Assembly (NCBI GenBank): GCA_964441245.1
Contig: CAYTVR010000077.1
Coordinates: 1-28,589 of the forward strand
Source of the DNA: JALZUU01 sp964441245
GTDB lineage: Bacteria; Bacteroidota; Bacteroidia; Chitinophagales; Saprospiraceae
Reading direction: 5' to 3'
DNA length: 28,589 bases
This document shows, piece by piece, positions 1 through 11,300 of this stretch; position 1 is the stretch's first letter, and each line of letters begins with the position of its first letter. Position numbers and translations under genes: made by a program. A model generated the notes under the pieces. The model searched no databases and was not told the DNA's origin. It saw only the letters and a list, made by a program, of their open reading frames with translations.

Positions 1-1
1 T

Positions 2-2095
2 GAAATCCATGTAGATCTTCGAACAGATGAGGAACGAGCAAAAGTCGATGGAAAAATATTGGTCAACGCAGATCATCCGCAAGTTGTTGAAATTTGGAAT
101 TTGGTATTCATTCAATTCAATCGAAAAGCGGATGGAAGTTTGGAAAATTTACCAGCCAAACACGTAGATACCGGAATGGGTTTTGAACGTTTGTGCATGG
201 CTTTGCAAGCTAAAAAATCTAATTATGCAACGGACGTGTTTACGCCTTTTATTTCTTTTTTAGAAAAAGCATCCGGAAAAAAATATAACGGAAGTTATGA
301 CTTAAGTGCGAAGTCAGATATTGCGATGCGAGTAGTGGTGGATCATATTCGAGCAGTGAGCTTTACTATTGCAGATGGACAGATGCCAAGTAACACTGGA
401 GCGGGTTATGTTATTCGTCGAATTTTACGTCGAGCAGTACGTTATTACTATTCATTCTTGGATATCAAAGAACCACTCATTCATCAGATGTTGCCTTTAT
501 TGGCAAATGAGTTTGCAGCTGTTTTTCCAGAATTGAAAGCGCAAGAAGAGTTTGTGGCTAAGGTCATTTTAGAGGAGGAAAAATCTTTCCTAAGAACTTT
601 AGAAGAAGGTTTAAAAAGAATCAATGCTTTGTCTATCGAGGACAATGTATTAGATGGTGAAACGGCTTTTGAATTAAAAGATACCTATGGATTCCCAATC
701 GACTTAACGCAGTTGATCGCTGAAGAAAAAGGATGGACTATCGATATCGAAGGATTTGAAGCTGCTTTGCAAAAACAAAAAAATAGAGCAAAAGCCGATA
801 GTGCTAAAAAAGTAGGAGATTGGACACAATTATCGGATGATCCGAGTGTTGAATTTATTGGCTATGATTATTTAATGGCAAGCCATATCGAGGTGGTAAA
901 ATTTAGAACAGTTAAGGATAAAAAAGGAGAACAATATCAAGTAGTGTTAAACAAAACGCCTTTCTATGCGGAAGGTGGTGGACAAGTTGGTGATACTGGA
1001 TTATTATGGTTTGGAGAAGAAAAAATTCCTGTGATCAACACCATTAAGGAAAATGATTTGGTGATTCATTACGTGAAAAAATTACCTGCAAATATGTCGG
1101 CTCCAATTAAAGCGGAGGTGAATGCAGCGCGTAGGAAATTGACAGAGAACAACCACACCGCAACTCATTTATTGCATGCTGCTTTGCGCAAAGTTTTGGG
1201 AACACATGTTCAACAAAAAGGATCATTGGTCAATGAAAAATATTTGCGTTTTGATTTTTCTCATTTTCAAAGGATGACCGAAGAAGAGATTGCAGCAGTA
1301 GAGAAAATGGTCAATCAAAAAATTAGGGAAAATATTCCTTTAGAAGAAGCACGTTCTCTACCAATTGAAGAAGCGAAAAAGAGTGGAGCAATGATGCTCT
1401 TTGGTGAAAAATACGGAGAACATGTTCGGATGATCACTTTTGATAAAAACTATTCTCAGGAATTGTGTGGAGGTTGTCACGTTTCGGCTACCGGAAAAAT
1501 TGGTTACTTCAAGCTAACAAGCGAAAGTGGAATCTCCGCAGGAGTAAGAAGAATAGAAGCGATCAGCGCAGACCGAGCAGAAGCACACATCAATTCAGAG
1601 CTCAATGAGTTAAATGCTATTAGAACCTTGTTCAAAAATCCATTGCATGCGGCTAAAAATGTAGCCAATTTGCAAGACGAAAATAAGGACTTAAAAAAGC
1701 AAATAGAAAAATTGATGTCTGAACAAGCAGGTGCTTTGCAAGGCGAATTGAAGGACAAAAGTGAAAATATCAATGGCGTAAATTTCATCTCTGCTCGCTT
1801 ACCTTTGAACGATTCCAAAGCGATCAAAACTTTGGCTTATCAATTGGAAAAAGAATTAGGAGACGCTATGATTGTCTTTGGCGCTGAGGTCAATGGCAAA
1901 CCCCAATTAACCATTGCCATCAGTGAAAATATAACCAAAGAAAAAGATTTACATGCTGGAAATATGATCCGAGAATTGGCAAAAGAAATTGCTGGTGGCG
2001 GTGGCGGACAAGCGTTTTTTGCAACAGCTGGTGGTTCTAACTTATCGGGATTAGATAAAGCCATCGAGAAAGCGCGAGAATTGATTGGTGAATAG
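2..2095 (+). CDS. alaS: Alanyl-tRNA synthetase, 5'-truncated by window edge
   Basis: Charges tRNA-Ala with alanine in the cytoplasm and hydrolyses mischarged Ser/Gly-tRNA-Ala. The open frame runs in from the left edge at base 2 (EIHVDLRTDEERAKVDGK...), so an internal TTG at 59 is not a start. About 697 codons are present; family members are about 870-880 residues, so roughly 180 N-terminal residues (class II motifs 1 and 2) lie outside the window. Visible landmarks: class II motif 3 region DTGMGFERL, an RRILRRAVRYYY helix typical of the tRNA-recognition part, the editing-domain zinc motif HTATHLLH, its partner ELCGGCH, a coiled-coil stretch, and the C-Ala domain glycine run AGGGGGQAFFATAGG near the end. 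The stop TAG is at 2093-2095, immediately followed by a 52-bp tandem array. It converges on the M14 peptidase gene. Identification is near certain; only the left end is missing. Confidence 0.98.
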   Translation, partial: EIHVDLRTDEERAKVDGKILVNADHPQVVEIWNLVFIQFNRKADGSLENLPAKHVDTGMGFERLCMALQAKKSNYATDVFTPFISFLEKASGKKYNGSYDLSAKSDIAMRVVVDHIRAVSFTIADGQMPSNTGAGYVIRRILRRAVRYYYSFLDIKEPLIHQMLPLLANEFAAVFPELKAQEEFVAKVILEEEKSFLRTLEEGLKRINALSIEDNVLDGETAFELKDTYGFPIDLTQLIAEEKGWTIDIEGFEAALQKQKNRAKADSAKKVGDWTQLSDDPSVEFIGYDYLMASHIEVVKFRTVKDKKGEQYQVVLNKTPFYAEGGGQVGDTGLLWFGEEKIPVINTIKENDLVIHYVKKLPANMSAPIKAEVNAARRKLTENNHTATHLLHAALRKVLGTHVQQKGSLVNEKYLRFDFSHFQRMTEEEIAAVEKMVNQKIRENIPLEEARSLPIEEAKKSGAMMLFGEKYGEHVRMITFDKNYSQELCGGCHVSATGKIGYFKLTSESGISAGVRRIEAISADRAEAHINSELNELNAIRTLFKNPLHAAKNVANLQDENKDLKKQIEKLMSEQAGALQGELKDKSENINGVNFISARLPLNDSKAIKTLAYQLEKELGDAMIVFGAEVNGKPQLTIAISENITKEKDLHAGNMIRELAKEIAGGGGGQAFFATAGGSNLSGLDKAIEKARELIGE

Positions 2096-2098
2096 TAG

Positions 2099-2306
2099 TT
2101 GAATGATTGAATTTTGAATAATTGAATGGCCTTCTGGCGTGGGGTGAGTTTTGAATGATTGAATTTTGAATAATTGAATGAGCCTTCTGGCGTGGGTAAG
2201 TTTTGAATGGATGAATTTTGAATAATTGAATGAGCCTTCTGACGTGGGTAAGTTTTGAATGGATGAATTTTGAATAATTGAATGTTCCTTCTTGCGTGGG
2301 TAAGTT
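2099..2306. repeat. 4 x 52-bp tandem repeat in the alaS/M14 spacer
   Basis: Four consecutive 52-bp units start at 2099, 2151, 2203 and 2255, with only scattered substitutions and no length change. A fifth unit starts at 2307 but decays after about 10 bases. Each unit contains TTTTGAATAATTGAATG followed by (A)GCCTTCTGGCGTGGG. The same core is the left arm of the hairpins at 19887-19941 and 26957-27018. The array starts 4 bases after the alaS stop codon. Confidence 0.9.
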
Positions 2307-2415
2307 TTGAATGAGGGAATGACTATTGATTATTGTTCTATTCCTCGTTAAAAGACCATTCCATCATTCTTGCATTCATTCAACCATTTTCACGTCCCTA
2401 CATTCAATCATTCAA
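2099..2415. repeat. Inverted repeat enclosing the convergent alaS/M14 spacer
   Basis: The 14-mer TTGAATGATTGAAT at 2099-2112 is exactly reverse-complementary to ATTCAATCATTCAA at 2402-2415. Looser copies of the same words (CATTCATTCAACCATT) lie between 2373 and 2400. The right arm overlaps the stop codon of the M14 gene (2412-2414). The structure spans the whole spacer between two convergent genes and could act as a bidirectional terminator, although neither arm is followed by a clear T-tract. Apart from these repeats, the 316-bp gap (2096-2411) holds nothing gene-like. Confidence 0.7.
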
Positions 2416-5072
2416 CCATTCCCGTGCCCATGCCCATGCCCGTGCCCATGCCCATCATCTATTGCTTCTTCTTTCTTGTTTTTTTTCTGTCCGGGTTGTC
2501 CTTCCATCGTTCCTTTGTTGATGATAGCGCCGAAGAAAATAGCGTTGGCAAATAAGCGATTGGTGCCATACCAAAAAGCCCGAAAGTTTGGATTATCGAC
2601 CATATTGATGACTTGCCCTTTTCCATATTTGTTGACTAAGATACTCGCTGAATTTTTTAGCATGCTCAAATTTTTGATAGAAATATATCCACTTAATAAA
2701 GGATCATTGGTATAAGAAATAGGGCTGCCATATGGATTTTTTCCTTTAGTCAAAAAGGTTGTACTATTTCGGAAAACAGGCATTGTAGCTTGGTTCAAAC
2801 CATAGCATAAAGGATGACTTTGATCTAACTGAGCTTCGAAGATCGCACCCCCGATGACTTGTGATCCACGATCTGAACGGCGTTTGTTATATGGACGATA
2901 AGGTGATCGTTTATTTTTTTTCTTTGGATAGCTTTTTAGCGAAATGTTAGAAATACCTTGGCCTTTTCCCCAATGGATAGCGCCTTTGATCAGTATTAAA
3001 TTTCCGCCATTGGACAACCATGTTTTGATTTTTTCTGGGTGTTGGATACCGCTATAAGAACCATTTACCATGACAATGGTGCTGTAACGATCCAAGTCAT
3101 ATTTATTGAGATTTTGAATGTCCATAATTGTAGGAGTCATATCGTATCGTTGATCGAGTAAATGCCAGACTTCTCCTGCATCATAACTAGTAATACCTTG
3201 ACCAACTAGAATCAAAACCTCTTGTTTTTTTAAAGCTGAAAAACTTGGACTGCCTAAATCATTTCCTTTGGGGGTCCAACCTGATTGCACACCAAAAATA
3301 GGAACATCACTGGACTGACTGATCTGTTGGATTAAATTATAAATTTCTTCAGGACTCTTTTTTTGATTGTTTTTGACAGGAATTAAAATAGTACCAGCCA
3401 CCATTTTTTTCGTGCCTTCGTTGACTAAATCAATAAGGAAAGAATGATTAGAGACTTTTACATTGAGGTCGTTTTGTAATAAAAAATTCAATGCTTTTGG
3501 TGTATAATAATGATCCCATTCAAAAACATAAGCATAGTCACTTTGGGCAACTGCTCTAGCTTTTTTTGGAAGTGATTTATTTTTTTTGGTAGCAATTTTA
3601 CTTAAATCACTAGCACTAATTTCGGCGTAAGGAATATTAAAAGCAAGTGGAAGCGTCCAAGCAGATACATCATAAAAAAGACTGTCATTAAAAGAAGTCA
3701 TTTTTTCAAACATGGCTTTGATCAATCGATATTGTTTTTGCTCTAGCGAAACGTAATAAGTATGCTCTTGATCAAAACGTTGTCTCGAAAGGCTTACCTC
3801 TTTTGATAAAGATTGAATATCGATTTGATGACGTTCCAACATATTGATGAACTCTTGCAGTCTTGCAACATCTTTGTTGCCACCAAATACATAACCTTTA
3901 GTTTTTGATTTTTTAGCTGCTTCGATTCCTGATTGGTAAAAACGTCGTTGATAATCCAGTAGATCTTTTCGAAGGTTTTGAGCCGCTTCCAAAGTTGATA
4001 GGGAAGTGGTCAATTGATTGCGAATAGTAAAAGGAAAACTAACTAAACCATTGTCGCTTTCCTGTAAATGTCCACGTGAACTGGCTTGTTCAAACAAAAT
4101 CCCAATACATCCATTGGCATCTGGATAAGTTGATCCTTTTCCATAATAAAAATCATCAAAGGATTCTTCGGCATAATAAAGTGAACCGATTTTGTCTAAT
4201 GCTTTCGCATGAAAATTGGCGATTTTTTTGGTGAGTTCTTGGTTTTCTTTAGGAGTGTTGGGATTCGTTCGACTTGGAATACCCGGTTGAAAAAAGTAAG
4301 TGGAATTGGTTCCCATTTCATGATGATCGGTTAGTATATTGGGATACCACTCATGGAAATTTTTAATTCTTCCTTGACTTTCTGGATGTTGACTAGGTAA
4401 CCAATCTCGATTCAAATCAAACCAATAATGGTTGGTTCGCCCACGAGGAAAAGGTTCATTGTATTCTCGATTAGCGGGATCTCCAGAAAGATTTTTACTC
4501 TTGTGTGCATTGACCCAATTGGCAAAACGATTGAAGCCATCTGGATTGTAACAAGGATCCAATAGGATGATGGATTGACTTAAAATTTTCTCGATTTCTT
4601 TTCCTTGCACGGCTGCTAAATGATAGGCATATAACATCGCCGCATTCGAACCGCTTGATTCGTTTCCATGAATACTATAACCTTGATAAAGGACAACTGG
4701 TGCTTGATCCAGATCAACTTTTTTAGATTGATCTGGATTCGTTAATTGAACATGATTGGCGCGAATTTGATCGATGTTTTTATGATTTTCTGGAGTCGTA
4801 ATCGTTAATAAAATCAATGGTCGATGTTCATAAGTACGCCCAAATTCTTTCATGGTAATTCGATCAGAAGCACGATCGAGTTCCCGCAAATACATGATCA
4901 ATTGATCGTGACTTACGTGCCATTCTCCGACTTGATAACCCAAAACAGATTCAGGAGTTGGAATATCAGGATTATATTTGCCGGAAGACAAATAGTAATC
5001 AAGGTCCATTTTTTGTGAAAACAAGGAAAAAGAAATAGAAAGCAATACAAGTACAGTAAAAATATTTTTCAT
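2412..5072 (-). CDS. Exported M14-family zinc carboxypeptidase-like protein with C-terminal amidotransferase-like domain
   Basis: Predicted exported metallopeptidase of 886 residues. I prefer the start at 5072 because it gives a clean signal peptide (MKNIFTVLVLLSISFSLFSQ); an in-frame ATG at 5102 would add ten polar residues in front. M14 features: the zinc motif SIHGNESSG (H135, E138), DLNRDWLPSQHPES, the third-ligand region LTDHHEMGTN (about residues 249-255) and GILFEQASSRG as candidate for the catalytic glutamate. The second half resembles a class I glutamine-amidotransferase-like (flavodoxin-like) fold: GVQSGWTPKG, ILVGQGITSYDAGEVW, a strand-turn IVMVNGSYSG and TWLSNGGNLILIKG. This two-domain layout is known in Bacteroidota M14 proteins of unknown substrate. 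The protein ends in a Lys-rich patch and a GHGHGHGHGHGNG tail written by a hexanucleotide repeat. It is convergent with alaS and lies downstream of the giant surface-protein gene with its own 5' spacer. Confidence 0.9.
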   Translation of the reverse strand: MKNIFTVLVLLSISFSLFSQKMDLDYYLSSGKYNPDIPTPESVLGYQVGEWHVSHDQLIMYLRELDRASDRITMKEFGRTYEHRPLILLTITTPENHKNIDQIRANHVQLTNPDQSKKVDLDQAPVVLYQGYSIHGNESSGSNAAMLYAYHLAAVQGKEIEKILSQSIILLDPCYNPDGFNRFANWVNAHKSKNLSGDPANREYNEPFPRGRTNHYWFDLNRDWLPSQHPESQGRIKNFHEWYPNILTDHHEMGTNSTYFFQPGIPSRTNPNTPKENQELTKKIANFHAKALDKIGSLYYAEESFDDFYYGKGSTYPDANGCIGILFEQASSRGHLQESDNGLVSFPFTIRNQLTTSLSTLEAAQNLRKDLLDYQRRFYQSGIEAAKKSKTKGYVFGGNKDVARLQEFINMLERHQIDIQSLSKEVSLSRQRFDQEHTYYVSLEQKQYRLIKAMFEKMTSFNDSLFYDVSAWTLPLAFNIPYAEISASDLSKIATKKNKSLPKKARAVAQSDYAYVFEWDHYYTPKALNFLLQNDLNVKVSNHSFLIDLVNEGTKKMVAGTILIPVKNNQKKSPEEIYNLIQQISQSSDVPIFGVQSGWTPKGNDLGSPSFSALKKQEVLILVGQGITSYDAGEVWHLLDQRYDMTPTIMDIQNLNKYDLDRYSTIVMVNGSYSGIQHPEKIKTWLSNGGNLILIKGAIHWGKGQGISNISLKSYPKKKNKRSPYRPYNKRRSDRGSQVIGGAIFEAQLDQSHPLCYGLNQATMPVFRNSTTFLTKGKNPYGSPISYTNDPLLSGYISIKNLSMLKNSASILVNKYGKGQVINMVDNPNFRAFWYGTNRLFANAIFFGAIINKGTMEGQPGQKKNKKEEAIDDGHGHGHGHGHGNG
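2416..2454 (-). repeat. Hexanucleotide microsatellite encoding a His-Gly tail
   Basis: On the minus strand, GGGCAT/GGGCAC units repeat at the extreme 3' end of the M14 gene and encode five HG dipeptides before NG-stop. The synonymous mixture of CAT and CAC codons shows that the tail is not a freshly expanded perfect repeat. Confidence 0.75.
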
Positions 5073-5194
5073 CGTATAAATTAATTTTTGCTCAAAATAC
5101 AAAAAGCTAAGTGCTTGGGCATAATTGGGTTAACATTAATCGATGAGGAATTTCAGTTCTAGTGGATCGTAATAGAAAATTAAAAAGTTTCAGT

Positions 5195-5230
5195 AAACAA
5201 AAAAGGAATCGCCCGAAAGCAATTCCTTTT
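5195..5230 (-). terminator. Intrinsic terminator for the giant surface-protein gene
   Basis: On the minus strand an AAAAGGAATTGC / GCGATTCCTTTT hairpin (bases 5230 to 5201) is followed by a run of Ts interrupted once (TTTTTTGTTT). It lies about 115 bases after the stop of the 2137-residue gene and before the M14 start. Stem plus U-tract is a standard rho-independent arrangement. Confidence 0.7.
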
Positions 5231-5344
5231 ATAAAGAAAGTTTTGTTAGAATTTTGTAATCCTAAGCCTGTTTGATTTTCTTTAAACGAAGATCCTTTGT
5301 TTGAGAAATGGCCTTCGTCGTATAAATGATTTATTCATTTTCCA

Positions 5345-8300
5345 TTAAAGTCGAGACATAATCATCTTTTGACTAGCCCGATATAAACCGCTTTGTAATT
5401 GGTAAAAGAAAACGCTATTCCCTGGTAAGTCAGATCGTTTGACTTTGACTTCGTTGTAGCCTTTTTGGAAAGGACCATGGAATTCTTTTAATATTTTACC
5501 ATTGATATCTACGATACTCAAGACTGTTGGAGCTTCTTCTGGAATTTCAAAGCTGATGACCGTTTCCGTTGAAAATGGATTCGGATCATTTTGATGTAAT
5601 TTGAATCGTTTGCTACTAGCTTCTAAATGATTATCCGAGCCAATTTTTAATGCGATATCCATCGTCTTCAAGGTTTCATCATAGGCTTCTGCTTTGGTTT
5701 TATCAGAACTGATGGAGAAAATCTGACTGACTGGGACATTAGCGAGTGCTTTAAATTTTAAGGAGAAAACCATTTGATCATCTTCTATCGTTTTTGGAGA
5801 TCGGTCATACCAATTGGTGGTAATCATTCCCTTTTCAAGATGTGTCCATCCAAAGCGTTCAGGTGTTAACTGAAGGGTTTCTGAAAGGTTTTCAACGTGT
5901 ATAAATTCAGCTGTAGCTGGATCAAAATTTAAAGTAAATTGATAACCAGAAATTTGCTTAAAGTCTTTGGATTTAAATTCAAAAACATACTCTTGACCTG
6001 CTTCAAGTAACTCTTCTTCCAAGGTAAGTGTTAATACTTCTTCGGATCTAGTATCTGAATTTCCAGCAAAACTATTTATATCAGCAGAGTTGTTGAGATC
6101 ACCGACTTTGACTGCAATAAAATCCAAATTACGCTGAATGTCAGAAAGATTTTCGATAGAGATACTTTCAGGATATGGCGGAACACTCATTAGATTCAAA
6201 GAATACGGAAACTCAAATTCTTGATCGATAAAACGCCAAGAAGTATTGTTCGTAAACTCATCTTCAATCAAGAGAATAGCTCGACTAAGCGTGACCATGT
6301 CAAAAGCAGTAACCATCCCAGAATTATTTACATCAGCGGCCACCAATTGATAAGGAGAATCTAAAGTGTCGATTAAAAGAATATGTCGAGCGAGCATGAC
6401 TAAATCCATCGTGTTGACCCCGTTTAGTAAATCATCATCATATTCTGGCGTAATCGTATAATCGGTATACATAGGAATGTCTTCCATAAAATAATGACCA
6501 GACGAGGTACTTTGGAATAGATGATTTTCACCCGTTCCTTGTACGTATACCATCGCTTCTTCTAAGCCAACATCGTCAGCTGTTATCAACTGTCCAGATA
6601 CATTGGATAAAGGTGCCTCAGGACAGTCGAAGTTCACTAAAACAATTTGCGCGAAAAGAGAATTATCTGCATTTTCAAAAGTATCAATAATGGAAATTGG
6701 AATTTCAATTTGAGCGAAGGCTTCTCCTTCTAAATCATCGCAATCTAAAATAATTTCGTTTGGATTATCTCCTCTAAAGTATACCGTAGTAGGAGAACAG
6801 TCATCTTTGCTATTGACAAAAATATCAGGTGTCAAAACTACAGGGCTATTCACACCCACTTCAAATTCTAAACCATTGATCAAACTAAGAGAAGGTCGCT
6901 TGATATCTCTAATAAAAATCTTGTTAGAACATGATGCAGTATTGCCACAGTCATCGGTAGCAGTATAAGTGACAATGACGGTTCCTGTTGGATAAAGCCC
7001 GCTTGCATCTGCCCCTTGATAAACGATGCCAACACTATCACTTCTCGTATACGTAAAGTTGACTGGCCCACAATTATCGGTACCTGTAGCAATAAAAGTA
7101 TAAGGCTCCGTACATGGAGTTCCCAGATCAACATCGTTGGTGTCTCGTGGGCAAAATGTAATCGTTGGTGCGATATCATCTGCTATAATTATTTGTAAGG
7201 GGAATAAAGTTTCCTCTTCATTTCCACAAGCATCAGAAGCTTTGTATAACAGTGTACGAACGTATTCGTTAGCGCAGGTCATATTCGTTGTGTCATCCGA
7301 AACCAATTCTATCGTCACCTCTCCGCAGCCATCTGTAGCGGTTGGAGTAGCACCAAGAACTACATCTGCTGCACAATCAAAATTAAGATCTAAATCTCCA
7401 GGTTGTTGATCCCACGCAGGACGACTTTGATCGGTCACATCAATCGTTTGACTGATGGCAGCACTGTTTCCACAAATATCTGTAAATGTCCATGTTCTGA
7501 CTATCGTAAAATTATTGATGCAATCACCAGCTGTAATTTCATCTACCGGACTGGCCACAATATTTCCATCACAATTATCAGTTGCGACTAAATCAATAGG
7601 TATTGGCACGCCATTATCACATTTTACATTGATGATAGCTGGGACGCCTGGTGGGATAGGAGGGGTGTCATCGTTGACATGAATGGTTTGATCAATCGCT
7701 ACACTATTTCCGCAAGCATCCGTAAAGGTCCAAGTCCTAAGAATCGTAAAACGATTAGCACAACTTCCAGGAGTAACAACATCTATTGGACTTGCCGTAA
7801 TGTCACCATCGCAATTATCAATCGCCACTAAATCCATTGGATTAGGCACTTCTCCTGCACATTGAACATTGAGGTCTTCTGGTACCGTTGGTGCAATTGG
7901 AGCGGTATCATCATTTACTGTAAAGGTCTGACTACTAGAAGACGTGTTTCCACAAGCATCTTCAAAGGTCCATGTTCTGACTAATACAAAATTATTTGGA
8001 CAGTTACCCGGTGTCGTTAAATTAGTGACAACACCTGTCACATCACCATCGCAATTATCAACCGCTACTAAATTGATTGGATCAGGAATATCAGTTGCAC
8101 ATTGAACCGTGATGTCCATTGGTGCAGTTGGTGCGCTTGGAGCCGTATCATCTTTAACCGTAATGGTTTGATTGACCGTTGAACTATTATCACAATCATC
8201 GGTAAAAGTCCACGTTCTCACTATCGTAAAACTATTTGGGCAATTACCTGGAGTGGATACCATCGTTGGTGAAGCACTAATGTCGCCACTACAATTATCA

Positions 8301-11300
8301 TTGGCAATCAAGTCTACTGGATCAGGAATATCAGTTGCACACTGAACCGTCATGTCCATTGGAACAGTTGGAGGTACTGGTGCGATATCATCATTGACTG
8401 TAATGGTTTGATTGACGGATGAACTGTTATTACAATCATCGGTAAAAGTCCATGTTCTCACTACAGTGAAACGATTAGAACAATCACCTGTTGTAGTTAC
8501 GATTGTTGGTGTAGCTATGATATCACCGCTACAATTATCAGAAGCAACCAAGTCTATTGGATTTGGAATATCATTGATACATTGCACGGTCATATCCATT
8601 GGTGCGCTTGGTGGAATTGGAGCCGTGTTGTCATTGACGGTAATGGTTTGATTGACTTCAGCGCTATTGCCACAAACATCTGTAAATACCCAGGTTCTGA
8701 GTATGGTGAAATTATTTGGACAACTTCCTGGAGTCATTTCATCTGTTGGTGAAGCAGTCACGGTACCATTGCAATTTACAGTGGCCACTAAATCTATTGG
8801 ATTTGGAATATCACCAGGACATTGTACACTTACATCTGGAGGTGCAATTCCCACAGGAGTACCATCATCAACTACTGAAATAGTTTGACTGACTGTAGTC
8901 GTGTTTCCGCAAACATCTGCAAAATTCCATCTTCTCACTATAGTGAAATTATTAATACAATTTCCTGGAATCATTTCTTCCGTTGGCGAAGCGGTAATAT
9001 CACCATCACAATTATCAGTTGCGACTAAATCACTTGAAGCAGGTACATCGGTACCGCATTGAACTGCAACGTCAAGTGGAGGAGTAGCTACTGGAGCGAT
9101 ATCATCATTCACATTGATTGTTTGGCTGACTGCGCTACTATTTCCGCAATCATCGGTAAAGGTCCAAGTCCTCACAATAGTGAAATTATTGGTACAAGAG
9201 CCTGCCGTTATTTCATCTGTTGGGCTTGCGGATATTAGACCAGTACAATTGTCTGTAGCTTCTAAATTGATGTTAGCTGGAACATCAGCCATACACTGAA
9301 CATCAATCTTAGCTGGAGCTGAAGGAGGAACAGGATTTGTATCATCATTGACGATAATATTTTGACTAACAGTTGATCTGTTGCCACAAATATCTTCAAA
9401 CGTCCATGTTCTCACGACAGTGAAACGATTGGCGCAAGTCCCCGAAATAATTTCATCTGAAGATGTTCCAATAATATCCCCATCACAATTGTCATTTGCG
9501 GTCAAGCTAGTAGCTATTGGGAGATCAGCAGCACATTGAATATTGATATCCAATGGAGCCGGAGGTGCGATAGGAGCAGTGTTATCATTGACATTTATCG
9601 TCTGACTCACCGCATCACTATTTCCACAAGCATCGGTAAAAGTCCAAGTTCTAATTACGGTCAATCGATTTGAACAATTTCCTTGTAAGATTTGATCTGT
9701 TGGTGCAATGGTAATATTTCCATCGCAATTGTCCACTGCAGTTAAATCACTAGGTACTGGAATATCATCAGGACATTGAACGGTCACATTCGCTGGAGCA
9801 TTAGGAGTTACTGGAGGTGTAGCGTCACTAACATTAATGGTTTGGCTAGTAGCATCACTATTTCCGCAAAGGTCTGTAAAGGTCCATGTTCTCACTACAG
9901 TGAAACTATTCGGACAACTTCCAGGAATTATTTCATCTGTTGGACTCGCAGAAATATTACCATTGCAATTATCTGTCGCCACCAAATCCATAAAGACTGG
10001 AAGGTCATCTGCACATTGAACATTGACTTCTATTGGTGCGTTTGGCGGAACTGGTGCAATATCATCATTGATGATGATATTTTGACTCACCGCACTACTA
10101 TTTCCACATTCATCAGTAAAGGTCCAAGTTCTCACGATAGTGAAATTATTGGAACAGTTTCCAGGTATGATTTGATCTATTGGCGAAACAGTAATATCTG
10201 CTTCGCAATTATTGCTTGCAGTTAGATTTACCATAGCAGGAATATCACCTGCACATTGTACGGTTACATCATTTGGCGCTGGAGGAGGAGTAGGAGCTTC
10301 GTCATCTTTAACAGAAATGATTTGACTAGTTGTGCTACTATTGCCTCTTATGTCTGTAAAGGTCCAAGTGACTTCTAAAATATAATCATCATCACAAGTT
10401 CCGGATGTAATGGTCGTAGTTGGAACACCAATAATTTCTCCATTACAGTTATCAATAGCGATTAAAGTAGGCAATACCGGAATGTCTATTTCACAAGAAA
10501 CGGTTAAATCAACTGGTGGAATTGGTGGTGTTGGAGGAGCACTATCATCAATGGTAATGTTTTGGGTAATGGTTGTAATATTCCCTGCTCCATCATCAAA
10601 GGTCCAAGTTCTCACTTCCGTGAAATTACCAGGCGAAGTCCCCGGAACCATAATGATATTAGGTGTTGAAGAAATAGCTCCTCTACAATTATCCATGGAG
10701 ATTAAGCTTGGTAAAGAAGGAATATCCTCTACACATTGGATGGTCATGTCTGATGGAATTATTGCAGGAGGAATAGGTGCCGTGATATCATTTACGATTA
10801 AGGTTTGAGAAATGGTATTGACGCCTTCACAATTATCGGTAACGGTCCAGGTACGAATGATCGTAAACTCATTAGGATTTGCACCGGGAATGGTCTCGTC
10901 TTCAAAGTCTAAGGTCGTTATACCACAAGAATGTATATATTCTGGCGTATCAAATACTTCCGTTCCGACTACACATTCTACTATGATATCTGGTAACTCA
11001 CTAGTCCAAGTGGGTGGAAAATTATTTTTTAATTTAAAATGAACTTCTTTAGTCGTAGCATTTCCACAATCATCGGTTGCTGTAAAAAATACTTCTGTAA
11101 TCGCATATCCATCAATCCATGGACCTTCATTGGGCGAAGCAGGAGTCCATGTCCAAACAGCTTCACCGCAATTATCCATTGCCGTCATGGCGTTGGTAAT
11201 ATTATCCTGAATCCAATCATCATATTGTTGTTGAACTAAGTCATCACACTCTCGAATAGTTAAGTAAGGATCGCCAATAATAGTCGGAGCATCATGATCT

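Noticed and set aside
2099..2306. 52-bp array as a possible CRISPR array
   Set aside because: Units are adjacent with no unique spacers, and no cas gene is present.
2326..2715. Plus-strand open frame rich in Pro-Cys (PCPCPCPC) opposite the M14 gene end
   Set aside because: It is the complement of the His-Gly microsatellite and of M14 coding sequence. No start context or homology supports it.
7415..11025. Regularly spaced repeats that could be mistaken for a CRISPR or satellite array
   Set aside because: The 240-nt period is a whole number of codons, the frame is open throughout on the minus strand, and conserved residues (Cys, RTWTFTD) explain the similarity. It is a coding protein repeat.
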